Shown here piece by piece: positions 9,200 to 19,009 of a stretch of 64,000 bases of DNA (within the stretch, counting starts at the first letter, position 1; every line of letters starts with the position of its first letter). The notes below the pieces were generated by a model. That model was given only the letters and a program-made list of their open reading frames with translations, ran no database searches and was not told the origin of the DNA. A program made the translations under genes and the position numbers. This DNA comes from VRUE01 sp963702575 (GTDB taxonomy: Bacteria; Actinomycetota; Thermoleophilia; Solirubrobacterales; 70-9), in NCBI GenBank assembly GCA_963702575.1, contig CAVPCU010000005.1, forward strand, positions 248,001 to 312,000, given 5' to 3'.

Positions 9200-9532
9200 G
9201 TGGCGATCGACGTCGGCGAGACGAGCTTCGAGCGGGAGGTGGTCGAGCGCTCGCGCTCGGTCCCGGTCGTGGTCGACTTCTGGGCCGAGCGGTGCGGGCC
9301 GTGCCGGACGCCGACCCCGGCGCTGGAGGCGGTCGAGGGCCACGATGGCGACTTCGCCGTGGAAGGGATCGTGGCGCGAGTCGCCCTGGCAAAGCGGGGC
9401 GTCGGCGCCGAGGCCTTCTCCCAGCTCGACGGCGCGGGCGGCGAGCTCGACCCCGCCGACCCCACCGCCCGCGACCTCCGCAAGCGCCTAGCCACCGCCC
9501 TCTACCAACCCCACCCGTCTCGCCGACGCTGA
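9200..9532 (+). CDS. Shortened thioredoxin-like protein, CnoX/YbbN-type remnant
   Basis: The first 45 residues match the thioredoxin domain of CnoX/YbbN-type co-chaperones: SVPVVVDFWAERCGPCRTP contains the CGPC active site. The rest of the thioredoxin fold (the cis-Pro region and the last strands) is missing. The sequence jumps to stretches that resemble the TPR tail of such proteins (GDFAVEGIVARVALAKRG, then DPTARDLRKRLATALY). At 110 residues it is less than half the usual ~280. It is therefore probably an internally deleted and possibly non-functional copy. The Trp after Glu in the normal WCGPC is replaced by Arg (RCGPC). Confidence 0.6.
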   Translation: MAIDVGETSFEREVVERSRSVPVVVDFWAERCGPCRTPTPALEAVEGHDGDFAVEGIVARVALAKRGVGAEAFSQLDGAGGELDPADPTARDLRKRLATALYQPHPSRRR

Positions 9533-9577
9533 CTTTGACTTTGTTGTCGATATTCGGCAATAAAGTCAAAGTCAGCG
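9527..9577. repeat. Palindromic element, left flank of the AbiEi/DUF559 gene
   Basis: Perfect 16-bp arms CGCTGACTTTGACTTT (9527-9542) and its reverse complement (9562-9577) enclose a 19-nt loop that can pair further. The stop codon of the minus-strand gene lies in the right arm, and GGGTTTT follows on the plus strand, so it may also terminate transcription from the left. It is a sequence relative of the palindrome at 10471-10525. Confidence 0.75.
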
Positions 9578-10498
9578 GGTTTTGGCGAGGGTGAGCTCGT
9601 TGCGACGTTGGGTAAGGAGTCGAGCGAGTCGCCTCATCACGGTCGCCGGTTCGCGATCCAAGCGGTTGCCCGTGATGCGGACGATCTCGATGCCGGCGAG
9701 CTTGAGGTCTTCGTGGCGGATGCGGTCGGACTCGAAGGCCCGCGGACTGCCGTGGTAGTCGTACGTATCGAGTTCGACTGCGAACCGCTCAACCCGCCAG
9801 TAAGCGTCCAGCTCGTATCCCGCGACGAAGAAGTTCATCGACGGCCGCGGCAGGCCTGCGCGTTGGACGAGATCGAGGAATCGCCGTTCCAGACCAGAAC
9901 GGGTGAACGCCGGCGTGCGGTGTATCAGCATCGCTTCGCGCAGTCGCCTCACTCCTCGGAATCCCCGACTGCGCGAGATAAGGGCATCGACAGCACTCAA
10001 GTCGAGCAGGCCGAGTCGATGCGCGTTGTCGAGGGCCCGACTGAGGAAATGAGGGTCGACGGCAGCGGTATCCAGAAGGGTTCGCGGCACGGCCGTGACT
10101 GCAACTTGCCCATGCGAGTCGCGATCCGCGGCAACCAAGGCTTCCGCGCTGTGCATACGGATGGCCGCGCGAACACGCCGTGGACTCGCCGCTGTCACTT
10201 CGACCGGCAACCACCAACGGCCCGTCAACCCCCAGAGCCAGGCCGCAGATCGGTGGCTGAGCAGTGCGCCCTCGCCGGCAGTCAAGACCGCGCTGATGCA
10301 TAGCCCGTGCCGCGAAACGGCTCTATGGCCGACGGCGTATGCGTCGCGATGCAGGCGGTGCAGCCGCCCAGCGGCTATTTCTCGCGAAACCTTCTCGCGC
10401 GAGTAGCCAAGCCCGACAAGCTGCCGTCCCGATACCACCCCATGTTGCTCTTCCGCAAGCCGCGCAACAGCCCGCTGACTTCGCCTTTGTTGTCGCAT
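9572..10498 (-). CDS. AbiEi-type winged-helix / DUF559 (Vsr-like) endonuclease-domain protein
   Basis: The ~308-residue protein belongs to a group common in actinobacteria. An N-terminal winged helix (EEQHGVVSGRQLVGLGYSR, then RLHRLHRDAYAVGH) is followed by LLSHRSAAWLWGL. The C-terminal part resembles the DUF559/Vsr-like nuclease fold, with a likely acidic centre in FAVELDTYDYHGSPRAFESD and then RITGNRLDREPATV. The group is linked by annotation to type IV toxin-antitoxin antitoxins, but no partner toxin gene is adjacent. The ATG at 10498 lies in the 7-nt loop of a 24-bp palindrome. Its base composition is lower in GC than the neighbours. Both ends coincide with related palindromes, which suggests it moved as a unit. 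Confidence 0.75.
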   Translation of the reverse strand: MRQQRRSQRAVARLAEEQHGVVSGRQLVGLGYSREKVSREIAAGRLHRLHRDAYAVGHRAVSRHGLCISAVLTAGEGALLSHRSAAWLWGLTGRWWLPVEVTAASPRRVRAAIRMHSAEALVAADRDSHGQVAVTAVPRTLLDTAAVDPHFLSRALDNAHRLGLLDLSAVDALISRSRGFRGVRRLREAMLIHRTPAFTRSGLERRFLDLVQRAGLPRPSMNFFVAGYELDAYWRVERFAVELDTYDYHGSPRAFESDRIRHEDLKLAGIEIVRITGNRLDREPATVMRRLARLLTQRRNELTLAKTR

Positions 10499-10525
10499 AT
10501 AGACAACAAGGGCGAAGTCAGCGGG
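10471..10525. repeat. Palindromic element, right flank of the AbiEi/DUF559 gene
   Basis: 24-bp arms at 10471-10494 and 10502-10525 pair at 23 positions around the loop GCATATA. Its left half (CGCTGACTTCGCCTTTGTTG) matches the left-flank element except at two stem positions, and both substitutions are compensated on the other arm. The start codon of the minus-strand gene sits in the loop. Confidence 0.78.
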
Positions 10526-10538
10526 ATTCTCCCCCCGG

Positions 10539-10550
10539 GAACGTGTGTTC
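10539..10550. promoter_or_regulatory. LexA (SOS) box upstream of uvrA
   Basis: GAAC-GTGT-GTTC fits the Gram-positive/actinobacterial LexA consensus GAAC-N4-GTTC. It lies 7 bp upstream of the -10 box, a position where LexA would block RNA polymerase. uvrA is a standard SOS gene. Confidence 0.65.
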
Positions 10551-10557
10551 GGTTGGG

Positions 10558-10563
10558 TAGGAT
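10558..10563 (+). promoter_or_regulatory. -10 box of uvrA
   Basis: TAGGAT ends 8 nt before the GTG at 10572, consistent with a leaderless or nearly leaderless transcript. Confidence 0.5.
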
Positions 10564-10571
10564 GGCTGCAC

Positions 10572-13518
<2,947 letters not shown>

Positions 13519-13522
<4 letters not shown>

Positions 13523-14477
13523 CGAAACGAGGAGGCTGGCGCCGATCGCGCCGCCCAGGTCGCCCAGCTCGGCGACGTGCATGCGCGGTGGGCGGTCGTC
13601 GACAAAGAGGTGCTTGTGCATCTCCTTGACCAGGTGGTCCATGAAGTGGTCGCCGAAGCGCACGCCGAGGCCGCCGCCGAGGACAACCGCCTCGACGTCG
13701 AGCAGGTTGACGGCGGAGGCGATCCCCGTGCCGAGGTAGCGGATCGCGCGCCGCAAGCAGACTCTCGGTGAGCGCGTCGCCCTCGCGCAGGGCGTGCTCC
13801 CAGACCGAGCTGGTGAGGCGCTCTTTGCCCCGTTTCTCCATGATCTCGAAGAGGTCGGTGTCGACCCCTTTGGCAACCTCCTGTTTGGCGCGGGCTTCCA
13901 TCGCCGCCCGGCCGACGTAGGCCTCGAGGCAGCCACGCCGCCCGCAGGGGCAGCGGGCGCCGTTGCGTTTGACCACGGTGTGCCCGAGCTCGCCGGCGGC
14001 GCCGCGGCCGAGCCAGGGCTTGCGGTCGAGGATCAGGCCGCCGCCGAGGCCGGTGCCCCACCAGACGCCGATCAGCGAGTCGTAGGGCCGCCCGGCGCCG
14101 AGCTCGTACTCGCCTTCGACCGCGACCTGGACGTCGTTGCCGATGCGGACGGTCGTTCCCAGCGCCTTCGACAGCGTCTCGCCGAGGGCGAAGCCGCCTT
14201 CCCAGCCGGGCAGGTTGCGGGCTCCGGAGACGACCCCGGTCGCCCCGTCGGCGTCTCCGGGCGAGCCGACGCCGACGCCGGCCAGCTCCTCGGGCTTGAC
14301 CCCTGCGGCGGAGGCCGCTTCGCGCAACGCGTCCTCCATCGCCCGGGCGACGCCTGCCGGGCCGCCCTCGGTCGGGGTTGCCTGGCGGGCTTCGCCGCGC
14401 AGCTTCCCCTCCGCGTCGACGACGACGGTCTGGATCTTGGTGCCGCCGAGGTCGATGCCGCCGCGCAGATCTGCCAT
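13519..14477 (-). pseudogene. ROK-family sugar kinase (glucokinase-like), frameshifted
   Basis: ROK kinases phosphorylate glucose or related sugars with ATP. Visible motifs are the phosphate loop GGIDLGGTKIQTVVVD, LAGVGVGSPGDADG, WWGTGLGGGLILD, and the ROK zinc signature GHTVVKRNGARCPCGRRGC. Near 13766 the frame moves by +1 (expected RAIRYLGTGIASAVNLLD) and continues with AVVLGGGLGVRFGDHF and AELGDLGGAIGASLL. That frame has no stop until deep inside uvrA, so a second change near 13530 is likely. A TAG in the third frame overlaps the uvrA stop. ATG 14477 is preceded by TAGACT with 6 nt spacing, implying a leaderless transcript. Confidence 0.8.
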
Positions 14478-14483
14478 GCGCGC

Positions 14484-14489
14484 AGTCTA
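14484..14489 (-). promoter_or_regulatory. -10 box of the ROK kinase gene
   Basis: On the minus strand TAGACT ends 6 nt before the ATG at 14477. Confidence 0.5.
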
Positions 14490-14519
14490 AGCGCCTCGCC
14501 GATCTGGGATGCTGGCCTC

Positions 14520-15107
14520 GTGGCCGGGCAACGGGGCTGGCGAACGTGGTGGGCGAAGCGGCGCTGGTATGAGCGCAACCGGCGGCCGCTGCGCCGTTGG
14601 CGGATCGCCCGCCACGCCGCCCGCGGCGGCTTCTACGTCCGCGAGCCGGTCGAGGGCGAGATCCTCGAGGCGCTCGACGAGGGGCGACTGAGGATCGGCG
14701 AGGGGACGCTGCTCGAGCCGGGCTGCTGGCTGACGTTGGCGCCCGCGGGCCGGATCGAGATCGGCGCCGGCTGCTTCCTCAACCGCAACACGATGCTCGC
14801 GGCGCACTCGGAGATCGTCGTCGGCGACCACGTGATGTTCGCCAACGGTTGCTTCGTCGGCGACGCCGAGCACCGCTTCGACGATCCCGAGACGCCGGTC
14901 ACCTGGCAGGGCTTCACCAGCAAGGGCCCGGTGCGGATCGGCTCCAACTGCTGGTTCGGCGTCAACTGCGCCGTGACCAGCGGCGTGACGATCGGCGAGC
15001 GCTGCGTGATCGGCGCCAACTCGGTCGTCACCCGGGACCTGCCCCCGGGGACGATCGCCGCCGGTGCCCCCGCTCGTGTGATCAAAGACATCCAGTTCCG
15101 CGCCTGA
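14520..15107 (+). CDS. Hexapeptide-repeat (LbH) acyltransferase
   Basis: The 195-residue protein ends in a left-handed beta-helix of the maltose/galactoside O-acetyltransferase type. The helix contains NRNTMLAAHSEIVVGDHVMF, the catalytic-site-like region GDAEHRFDD, and the closing turns VRIGSNCWFGVNCAVTSGVTIG and CVIGANSVVTRDLPPGTIAAG. Such enzymes transfer acetyl or acyl groups to sugars or amino sugars. The N-terminus is strongly basic. GTG 14520 is preceded by GATGCT at 6 nt, facing the ROK kinase promoter, so the two genes are divergently transcribed from a 42-bp gap. Confidence 0.85.
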   Translation: MAGQRGWRTWWAKRRWYERNRRPLRRWRIARHAARGGFYVREPVEGEILEALDEGRLRIGEGTLLEPGCWLTLAPAGRIEIGAGCFLNRNTMLAAHSEIVVGDHVMFANGCFVGDAEHRFDDPETPVTWQGFTSKGPVRIGSNCWFGVNCAVTSGVTIGERCVIGANSVVTRDLPPGTIAAGAPARVIKDIQFRA

Positions 15108-15113
15108 GGGCCT

Positions 15114-15119
15114 ATACTC
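15114..15119 (+). promoter_or_regulatory. Possible -10 box of the pan operon
   Basis: TATACT lies 26 nt before the ATG at 15146, and no good -35 is visible. Confidence 0.35.
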
Positions 15120-15145
15120 CGTGACCCGGCCGTGACCCCAAGGGC

Positions 15146-16114
15146 ATGGACCAAATGGACCTCGCACTGACCGATCCTCCTCAGGCAAGAGCAGGCGTGA
15201 AGCTGGTTCGCGCTAAAGACGAGCTGCGCGCCGCGCTGGCCGCGGAGCGCCGCGCCGATCGCACGATCGGCCTCGTGCCGACGATGGGCGGCCTGCACGA
15301 GGGCCACCTCTCGCTGCTGCGCGCCGCCCGCGCGGAGTGCGACATCGTCGTCATGAGCCTCTTCGTCAACCCGGCTCAGTTCGGGCCCGGCGAGGACCTC
15401 GAGCGCTACCCGGGCGACGAGGGGCGCGACGCCGAGCTCGCCGCCGCGGCCGGCGTCGACCTGATCTACGCGCCACCGGTCGGCGAGGTCTACCCCGAGG
15501 GCTTCGCCACCCAGGTCTCGGTGGGCGGCCTGACCGAGGTTCTCTGCGGCGCCCCAGAGCGGCGCGGCTCCGAGCACTTCCGCGGCGTCACCACCGTCGT
15601 CGCCAAGCTCTTCAACACCGTCGGGCCCGACGTCGCCTACTTCGGCCGCAAGGACGCCCAGCAGCTCGCGGCCATCCGCCGCATGGCCCGCGACCTCGAC
15701 TTCGCCGTGCGGATCGAGGGGCTGCCGATCGTGCGCCAGGCCGACGGCCTGGCGATGAGCTCGCGCAACGCCTACCTGGCGCCCGCCGATCGCGAGCGGG
15801 CGACGGCGCTCCACCGGGCGCTGCGCGCGGTCGAGGAGATGGCCTCGCGGGGCGCCCCGCTCGCCGACGCCCTCGCCGCGGGCCGCCACCGGCTGAGGTC
15901 GGCGGGGATCGAGCCTGAATACCTCGAGGCGCGCGATCCCGAGGATCTTCTACCGGCCGTGGAGCTGGGCGACCGCCCGGTCCTGATCGCAATCGCGGCG
16001 CAGGTAGGCGCCGCCCGCCTGATCGACAACATCGAACTTCCCGCCGACGGGCCGATTTGTCCTCCCCAGGACGGCAAATCGGCCCGTCGGCCAGACAACG
16101 AGGGGGGCACCTGA
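15146..16114 (+). CDS. panC: Pantothenate synthetase
   Basis: PanC joins pantoate and beta-alanine with ATP to make pantothenate. Motifs: GLVPTMGGLHEGHLSLLRAA (the HIGH-like ATP site), SLFVNPAQFGPGEDLERYP, YFGRKDAQQL, and LAMSSRNAYL (the KMSKS-like SSRN). The catalytic core ends near RLIDNIE. The last ~28 residues (LPADGPICPP...) are encoded by a 49-bp palindrome and look like an added tail. ATG 15146 gives 17 extra residues. GTG 15197 (KLVRAKDELRAAL) matches the usual family start and may be the real one. The gene overlaps panD. Confidence 0.94.
   Translation: MDQMDLALTDPPQARAGVKLVRAKDELRAALAAERRADRTIGLVPTMGGLHEGHLSLLRAARAECDIVVMSLFVNPAQFGPGEDLERYPGDEGRDAELAAAAGVDLIYAPPVGEVYPEGFATQVSVGGLTEVLCGAPERRGSEHFRGVTTVVAKLFNTVGPDVAYFGRKDAQQLAAIRRMARDLDFAVRIEGLPIVRQADGLAMSSRNAYLAPADRERATALHRALRAVEEMASRGAPLADALAAGRHRLRSAGIEPEYLEARDPEDLLPAVELGDRPVLIAIAAQVGAARLIDNIELPADGPICPPQDGKSARRPDNEGGT
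16043..16091. repeat. Palindrome within the 3' end of panC
   Basis: Perfect 17-bp arms (16043-16059 and 16075-16091; core CGACGGGCCGATTTG) enclose a 15-nt loop. It lies in the coding tail of panC, just before panD, and has no U-tract. In the mRNA it could slow decay or set the panC:panD ratio, or it may be an inserted repeat. Confidence 0.7.
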
Positions 16115-16494
16115 TGCAGAGGCAGATGCTGAAGTCGAAGATCCACCGGGCGACGGTGACCGATTGCGATGTCGACTACGTCGGCAGCATCACGGTCGAC
16201 ACCGAGCTGATGGCCGCCGCCGACCTGATCACCAACGAGCAGGTCCACGTCTGGGACATCGACAACGGGGCCCGTTTCGTCACCTACGTGATCGACGGCG
16301 AGCCGGGCTCGGGCACGATCCAGGTCAACGGCGCCGCCGCCCACCTGACCCGGCCGGGAGACAAGGTGATCGTCGCCTCCTTCGGCGCCTACGACGAGAG
16401 CGACCTCGAGGCCTACTCGCCGGTCGTCGTCCACGTCGGCGAGGACAACTCGATAACCGCCGTCGACAGCCACCCCGAGGTGCTCCTCTCATGA
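16114..16494 (+). CDS. panD: Aspartate 1-decarboxylase (pyruvoyl enzyme)
   Basis: PanD makes beta-alanine from aspartate for pantothenate synthesis. The precursor self-cleaves at the Gly-Ser bond in DYVGSITVD, giving the pyruvoyl group on the new alpha chain. The catalytic basic residues lie in MLKSKIHRATVT, and NGAAAHLTRPGDKVIV is the second family signature. The 126-residue length is normal. The ATG at 16114 overlaps the panC stop, and the ATG at 16126 (MLKSK) is an alternative. Confidence 0.95.
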   Translation: MQRQMLKSKIHRATVTDCDVDYVGSITVDTELMAAADLITNEQVHVWDIDNGARFVTYVIDGEPGSGTIQVNGAAAHLTRPGDKVIVASFGAYDESDLEAYSPVVVHVGEDNSITAVDSHPEVLLS

Positions 16495-17429
16495 GCTCCG
16501 GCGGCCGTTCCCACACGGCGCCCCCACCGGCGTCGGAGCGGGCTCCGGTGACGCTGCCCCGCCTGGCCGAGATGAAGGCCGCGGGCGAGCCGATCGCGAT
16601 GGTCACCGCCTACGACTATCCCTCGGCGACCGTCGCCGAGGAGGCCGGCGTCGACGTCGTCCTGGTCGGCGACTCGGCGGCGAACGTCGTCCTCGGCTAC
16701 GCCGGAACCGAGGCGGTGACGCTGGAGGAGATGATCGTGCTCGGCAAGGCGGTGCGCCGCGGGCTGCGCACGCCGCTGATGGTCGGCGACATGCCGATGG
16801 GCAGCTACGAGTCGAGCAACGAGCTGGCGATACGCAATGCCCAGCGCCTGGTCAAGGAGACCGGCTGCCAGACGGTCAAGCTCGAGGCCGGCGGGATCTC
16901 GGTCGAGCGGGCTCGGGCGATCGTCCGCTCCGGCATCCCGGTGATGGGCCACGTCGGCCTGACGCCGCAGACCGCCACCGCGCTCGGCGGCTACAAGGCG
17001 CAGGGCAAGACCGCGCAGGGCGCGATCAAGCTCTGCGAGGACGCCCTGGCGCTGCAGGCGGTCGGCTGCTTCGCGATCGTCTTCGAGGCGGTGCCGGCGG
17101 CGATAACCGAAGCGATCGTCGAGAAGCTGGAGGTGCCGACGATCGGCATCGGCGCCGGCCCGGCGACCGCCGGCCAGGTGCTCGTCTTCCACGACCTGCT
17201 CGGGATCACCACCGGCCGCATGGCGAGATTCGTCAAGCGCTACGCCGACCTGCACGGGGAGATGGTGGCTGCGGTGCGCGAGTACGCCGCCGAGGTTCGC
17301 TCGCGCCACTTCCCCGAACCCGACCACGTCTACTCGGTCGAGCCGGCCGAGCTGGCCGAGTTCCGCCGCTACCTCGAGCAGGAGAGCCTCGCCTCGCGCA
17401 AGGCCTGGGATTGGGAGCCGCTGCCGTAG
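16491..17429 (+). CDS. panB: 3-methyl-2-oxobutanoate hydroxymethyltransferase
   Basis: PanB transfers a hydroxymethyl group from 5,10-methylene-THF to ketoisovalerate, the first committed step to pantoate. Signatures: MVTAYDYPSATVAEEAGVDVVLVGDS, GDMPMGSYE, KLEAGG, GHVGLTPQ, and VPTIGIGAGPATAGQVLVFHDLLG. The 312-residue length fits, with a ~25-residue extra N-terminal leader. The ATG overlaps the panD stop (ATGA), completing panC-panD-panB as one operon that lacks panE. Confidence 0.96.
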   Translation: MSSGGRSHTAPPPASERAPVTLPRLAEMKAAGEPIAMVTAYDYPSATVAEEAGVDVVLVGDSAANVVLGYAGTEAVTLEEMIVLGKAVRRGLRTPLMVGDMPMGSYESSNELAIRNAQRLVKETGCQTVKLEAGGISVERARAIVRSGIPVMGHVGLTPQTATALGGYKAQGKTAQGAIKLCEDALALQAVGCFAIVFEAVPAAITEAIVEKLEVPTIGIGAGPATAGQVLVFHDLLGITTGRMARFVKRYADLHGEMVAAVREYAAEVRSRHFPEPDHVYSVEPAELAEFRRYLEQESLASRKAWDWEPLP

Positions 17430-17437
17430 AGCGCCAT

Positions 17438-17443
17438 TAGCAT
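17438..17443 (+). promoter_or_regulatory. -10 box of the uracil-DNA glycosylase gene
   Basis: TAGCAT ends 7 nt before the ATG at 17451, implying a leaderless transcript separate from the pan operon. Confidence 0.5.
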
Positions 17444-17450
17444 TGCCGCG

Positions 17451-18125
17451 ATGAGGGCCGAGGAGCGGCGCGCGGAGCTGGTCGAGCTGTACGAGGAGGT
17501 CAAGGCGTGCACCCGCTGCCCGCTGCACGAGACGCGGACCAAGGCGGTGTTCGGCGCGGGCGACGCCGATGCCGACGTGATGTTCGTCGGCGAGGCGCCC
17601 GGGGCCGAGGAGGACCGCCAGGGGCTGCCCTTCGTCGGCCGCGCCGGCCAGCTCCTCAACCAGATGCTCGAGGGCATCGGCCTCTCGCGCGAGGAGGTCT
17701 TCATCGCCAACGTCCTCAAGAGCCGCCCGCCGGGCAACCGCGACCCCCAGCCGCTGGAGATCGAAGCCTGCCGGCCCTACCTGTTCGAGCAGATCCGGCT
17801 GATCGAGCCCCGGGTCCTCTGCACCCTGGGCAACTTCGCGACCAAGCTGCTGAGCGGCAACCCGGCCGGGATCACCCGCGTGCGGGGAGCGCCGCAGGTG
17901 CACGAGCTGGGCGGTCGCACGGTCTTCCTGCTGCCGCTCTTCCACCCCGCCGCCGCGCTGCGAACGCCCGCGGTCAAGGAGACGCTGCGCGCCGACTTCG
18001 AGCTGCTGCCGGGCCTGCTCGCCGGCCCGGTGCCCGGCGCGCCGCCGCCGGAGGAGGAGATCGAGGTGGCACCGCCGGCGGAGCCGCCGCGGCCCTCCGT
18101 GGACCAGATGGACCTGTTCGGTTGA
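17451..18125 (+). CDS. Family-4 (4Fe-4S) uracil-DNA glycosylase with C-terminal clamp-binding motif
   Basis: The enzyme removes uracil from DNA. Motif 1 is VGEAPGAEEDRQGLPFVGRAGQ and the late motif is LFHPAAALR. Four cysteines expected to hold the 4Fe-4S cluster are in CTRCP, IEACRP and VLCTLG. The core ends near residue 190. A Pro/Glu-rich linker follows, and the last residues are DQMDLFG. QMDLF fits the bacterial beta-clamp (DnaN) binding pentapeptide QL[SD]LF, so the protein is probably tethered to the replisome. tsaE overlaps its stop. Confidence 0.93.
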   Translation: MRAEERRAELVELYEEVKACTRCPLHETRTKAVFGAGDADADVMFVGEAPGAEEDRQGLPFVGRAGQLLNQMLEGIGLSREEVFIANVLKSRPPGNRDPQPLEIEACRPYLFEQIRLIEPRVLCTLGNFATKLLSGNPAGITRVRGAPQVHELGGRTVFLLPLFHPAAALRTPAVKETLRADFELLPGLLAGPVPGAPPPEEEIEVAPPAEPPRPSVDQMDLFG

Positions 18126-18565
18126 GCGCCGCCGCCGAGACCGTCGAGACCGCTTCGGCGGAGGAGACCGAAGCGCTCGGCGCGCGGCTCGCCGAGCGGG
18201 TGCGGCCGGGAGAGGCGGTCGTCGTCGCCGGCGAGGTCGGCGCCGGCAAGACGACGCTGATCCGCGGTGCCTGCCGCGCGCTCGGGGTCGAGGGCCCGGT
18301 CACCTCGCCGACCTTCACCATCGGCCAGCGCTACGAGGGCCGCGTCCCCGTCGCCCACCTCGATCTCTACCGGCTCGAGGGCCTCGGGCGCGAGGACCCG
18401 GCGCTGCTCGACGACTACCTCGAGGGTGGCGCGGTCGCCTTCGTCGAGTGGCCGGCGCTGGCGCAGCCGCGGCTGGCCGGGCGGATCGCGCTGGAGGTGC
18501 GGATCGAGCACGTCGGCGGGGAGCGGCGGCGGATCGAGACCCGCGCCGCATCCCCGCCCGGGTAG
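18122..18565 (+). CDS. tsaE: tRNA t6A synthesis ATPase TsaE
   Basis: TsaE is the P-loop partner of TsaB-TsaD in making N6-threonylcarbamoyl-adenosine at tRNA position 37. Visible motifs: Walker A GEVGAGKTTLIRGACRALG, the family motif VTSPTFTIGQRYEG, HLDLYRLEG and the Walker-B-like VAFVEWP. The TTG start (18122) overlaps the glycosylase stop. The 147-residue length is normal. The rest of the t6A set (tsaB, rimI, tsaD) follows after one inserted gene. Confidence 0.93.
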   Translation: MSAAAETVETASAEETEALGARLAERVRPGEAVVVAGEVGAGKTTLIRGACRALGVEGPVTSPTFTIGQRYEGRVPVAHLDLYRLEGLGREDPALLDDYLEGGAVAFVEWPALAQPRLAGRIALEVRIEHVGGERRRIETRAASPPG

Positions 18566-18594
18566 GCGTGTTTCGGGAAGGCGATGCCGCCCAT

Positions 18595-18600
18595 GTAGCA
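18595..18600 (+). promoter_or_regulatory. -10 box upstream of the secreted-protein gene
   Basis: TAGCAT lies about 38 nt before the ATG at 18638. A strong Shine-Dalgarno AAGGAGG (about 18621-18627) follows, so this gene has a normal leader, unlike many neighbours. Confidence 0.45.
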
Positions 18601-18637
18601 TCGCCGCTCGGACTCGATTCGAAGGAGGAAGCGCCGG

Positions 18638-19009
18638 ATGAAGGGAATGAAGAGGCTCGCGACCATCGTGCTCGGCGTCGCCCTGCTCGCCGCCGCGCCG
18701 GCCTCCGCCCAGGGCGCCGCCTACAAGCACTACGTCGCCTGCGGCCTCTCCAAGAACGCGAAACCGTCGCACGTCTGCCAGAAGGGCCGCGACAAGGGCG
18801 CCTTCTTCGAGAGCACCAAGGCCGACGTCTCCTACACCGTCTGCGTCAAGTTCCCCAACACGAAGAGCCTCTGCAAACCGAAGCAGGAAGCGGTCAAGGG
18901 AACGCTCTACGTCAACAAGATCACCTCCAACATCCCCGGCAAGCACAAGGTGGCCTGGTTCGTCAACGGCAAGCGGGTCGGCGTCTACACCTTCGTCGTC
19001 CCCGCTTGA
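18638..19009 (+). CDS. Small secreted Cys-containing protein, lineage-type
   Basis: The 123-residue protein has a signal peptide (KRLATIVLGVALLAAAPASAQG, cleavage near residue 25-27). The mature domain has four cysteines (VACGLSK, HVCQKG, TVCVKFP, SLCKPK) and a beta-rich pattern ending KVAWFVNGKRVGVYTFVV. No known function is recognised, and similar small secreted proteins are typical of Thermoleophilia. It interrupts the t6A gene set with its own promoter and ribosome-binding site, and tsaB begins inside its stop codon. Confidence 0.8.
   Translation: MKGMKRLATIVLGVALLAAAPASAQGAAYKHYVACGLSKNAKPSHVCQKGRDKGAFFESTKADVSYTVCVKFPNTKSLCKPKQEAVKGTLYVNKITSNIPGKHKVAWFVNGKRVGVYTFVVPA

Noticed and set aside
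15146..15163. DQMDL near the PanC N-terminus as a clamp motif
   Set aside because: It lacks the final Phe, is at the wrong end, and may lie upstream of the true GTG start.
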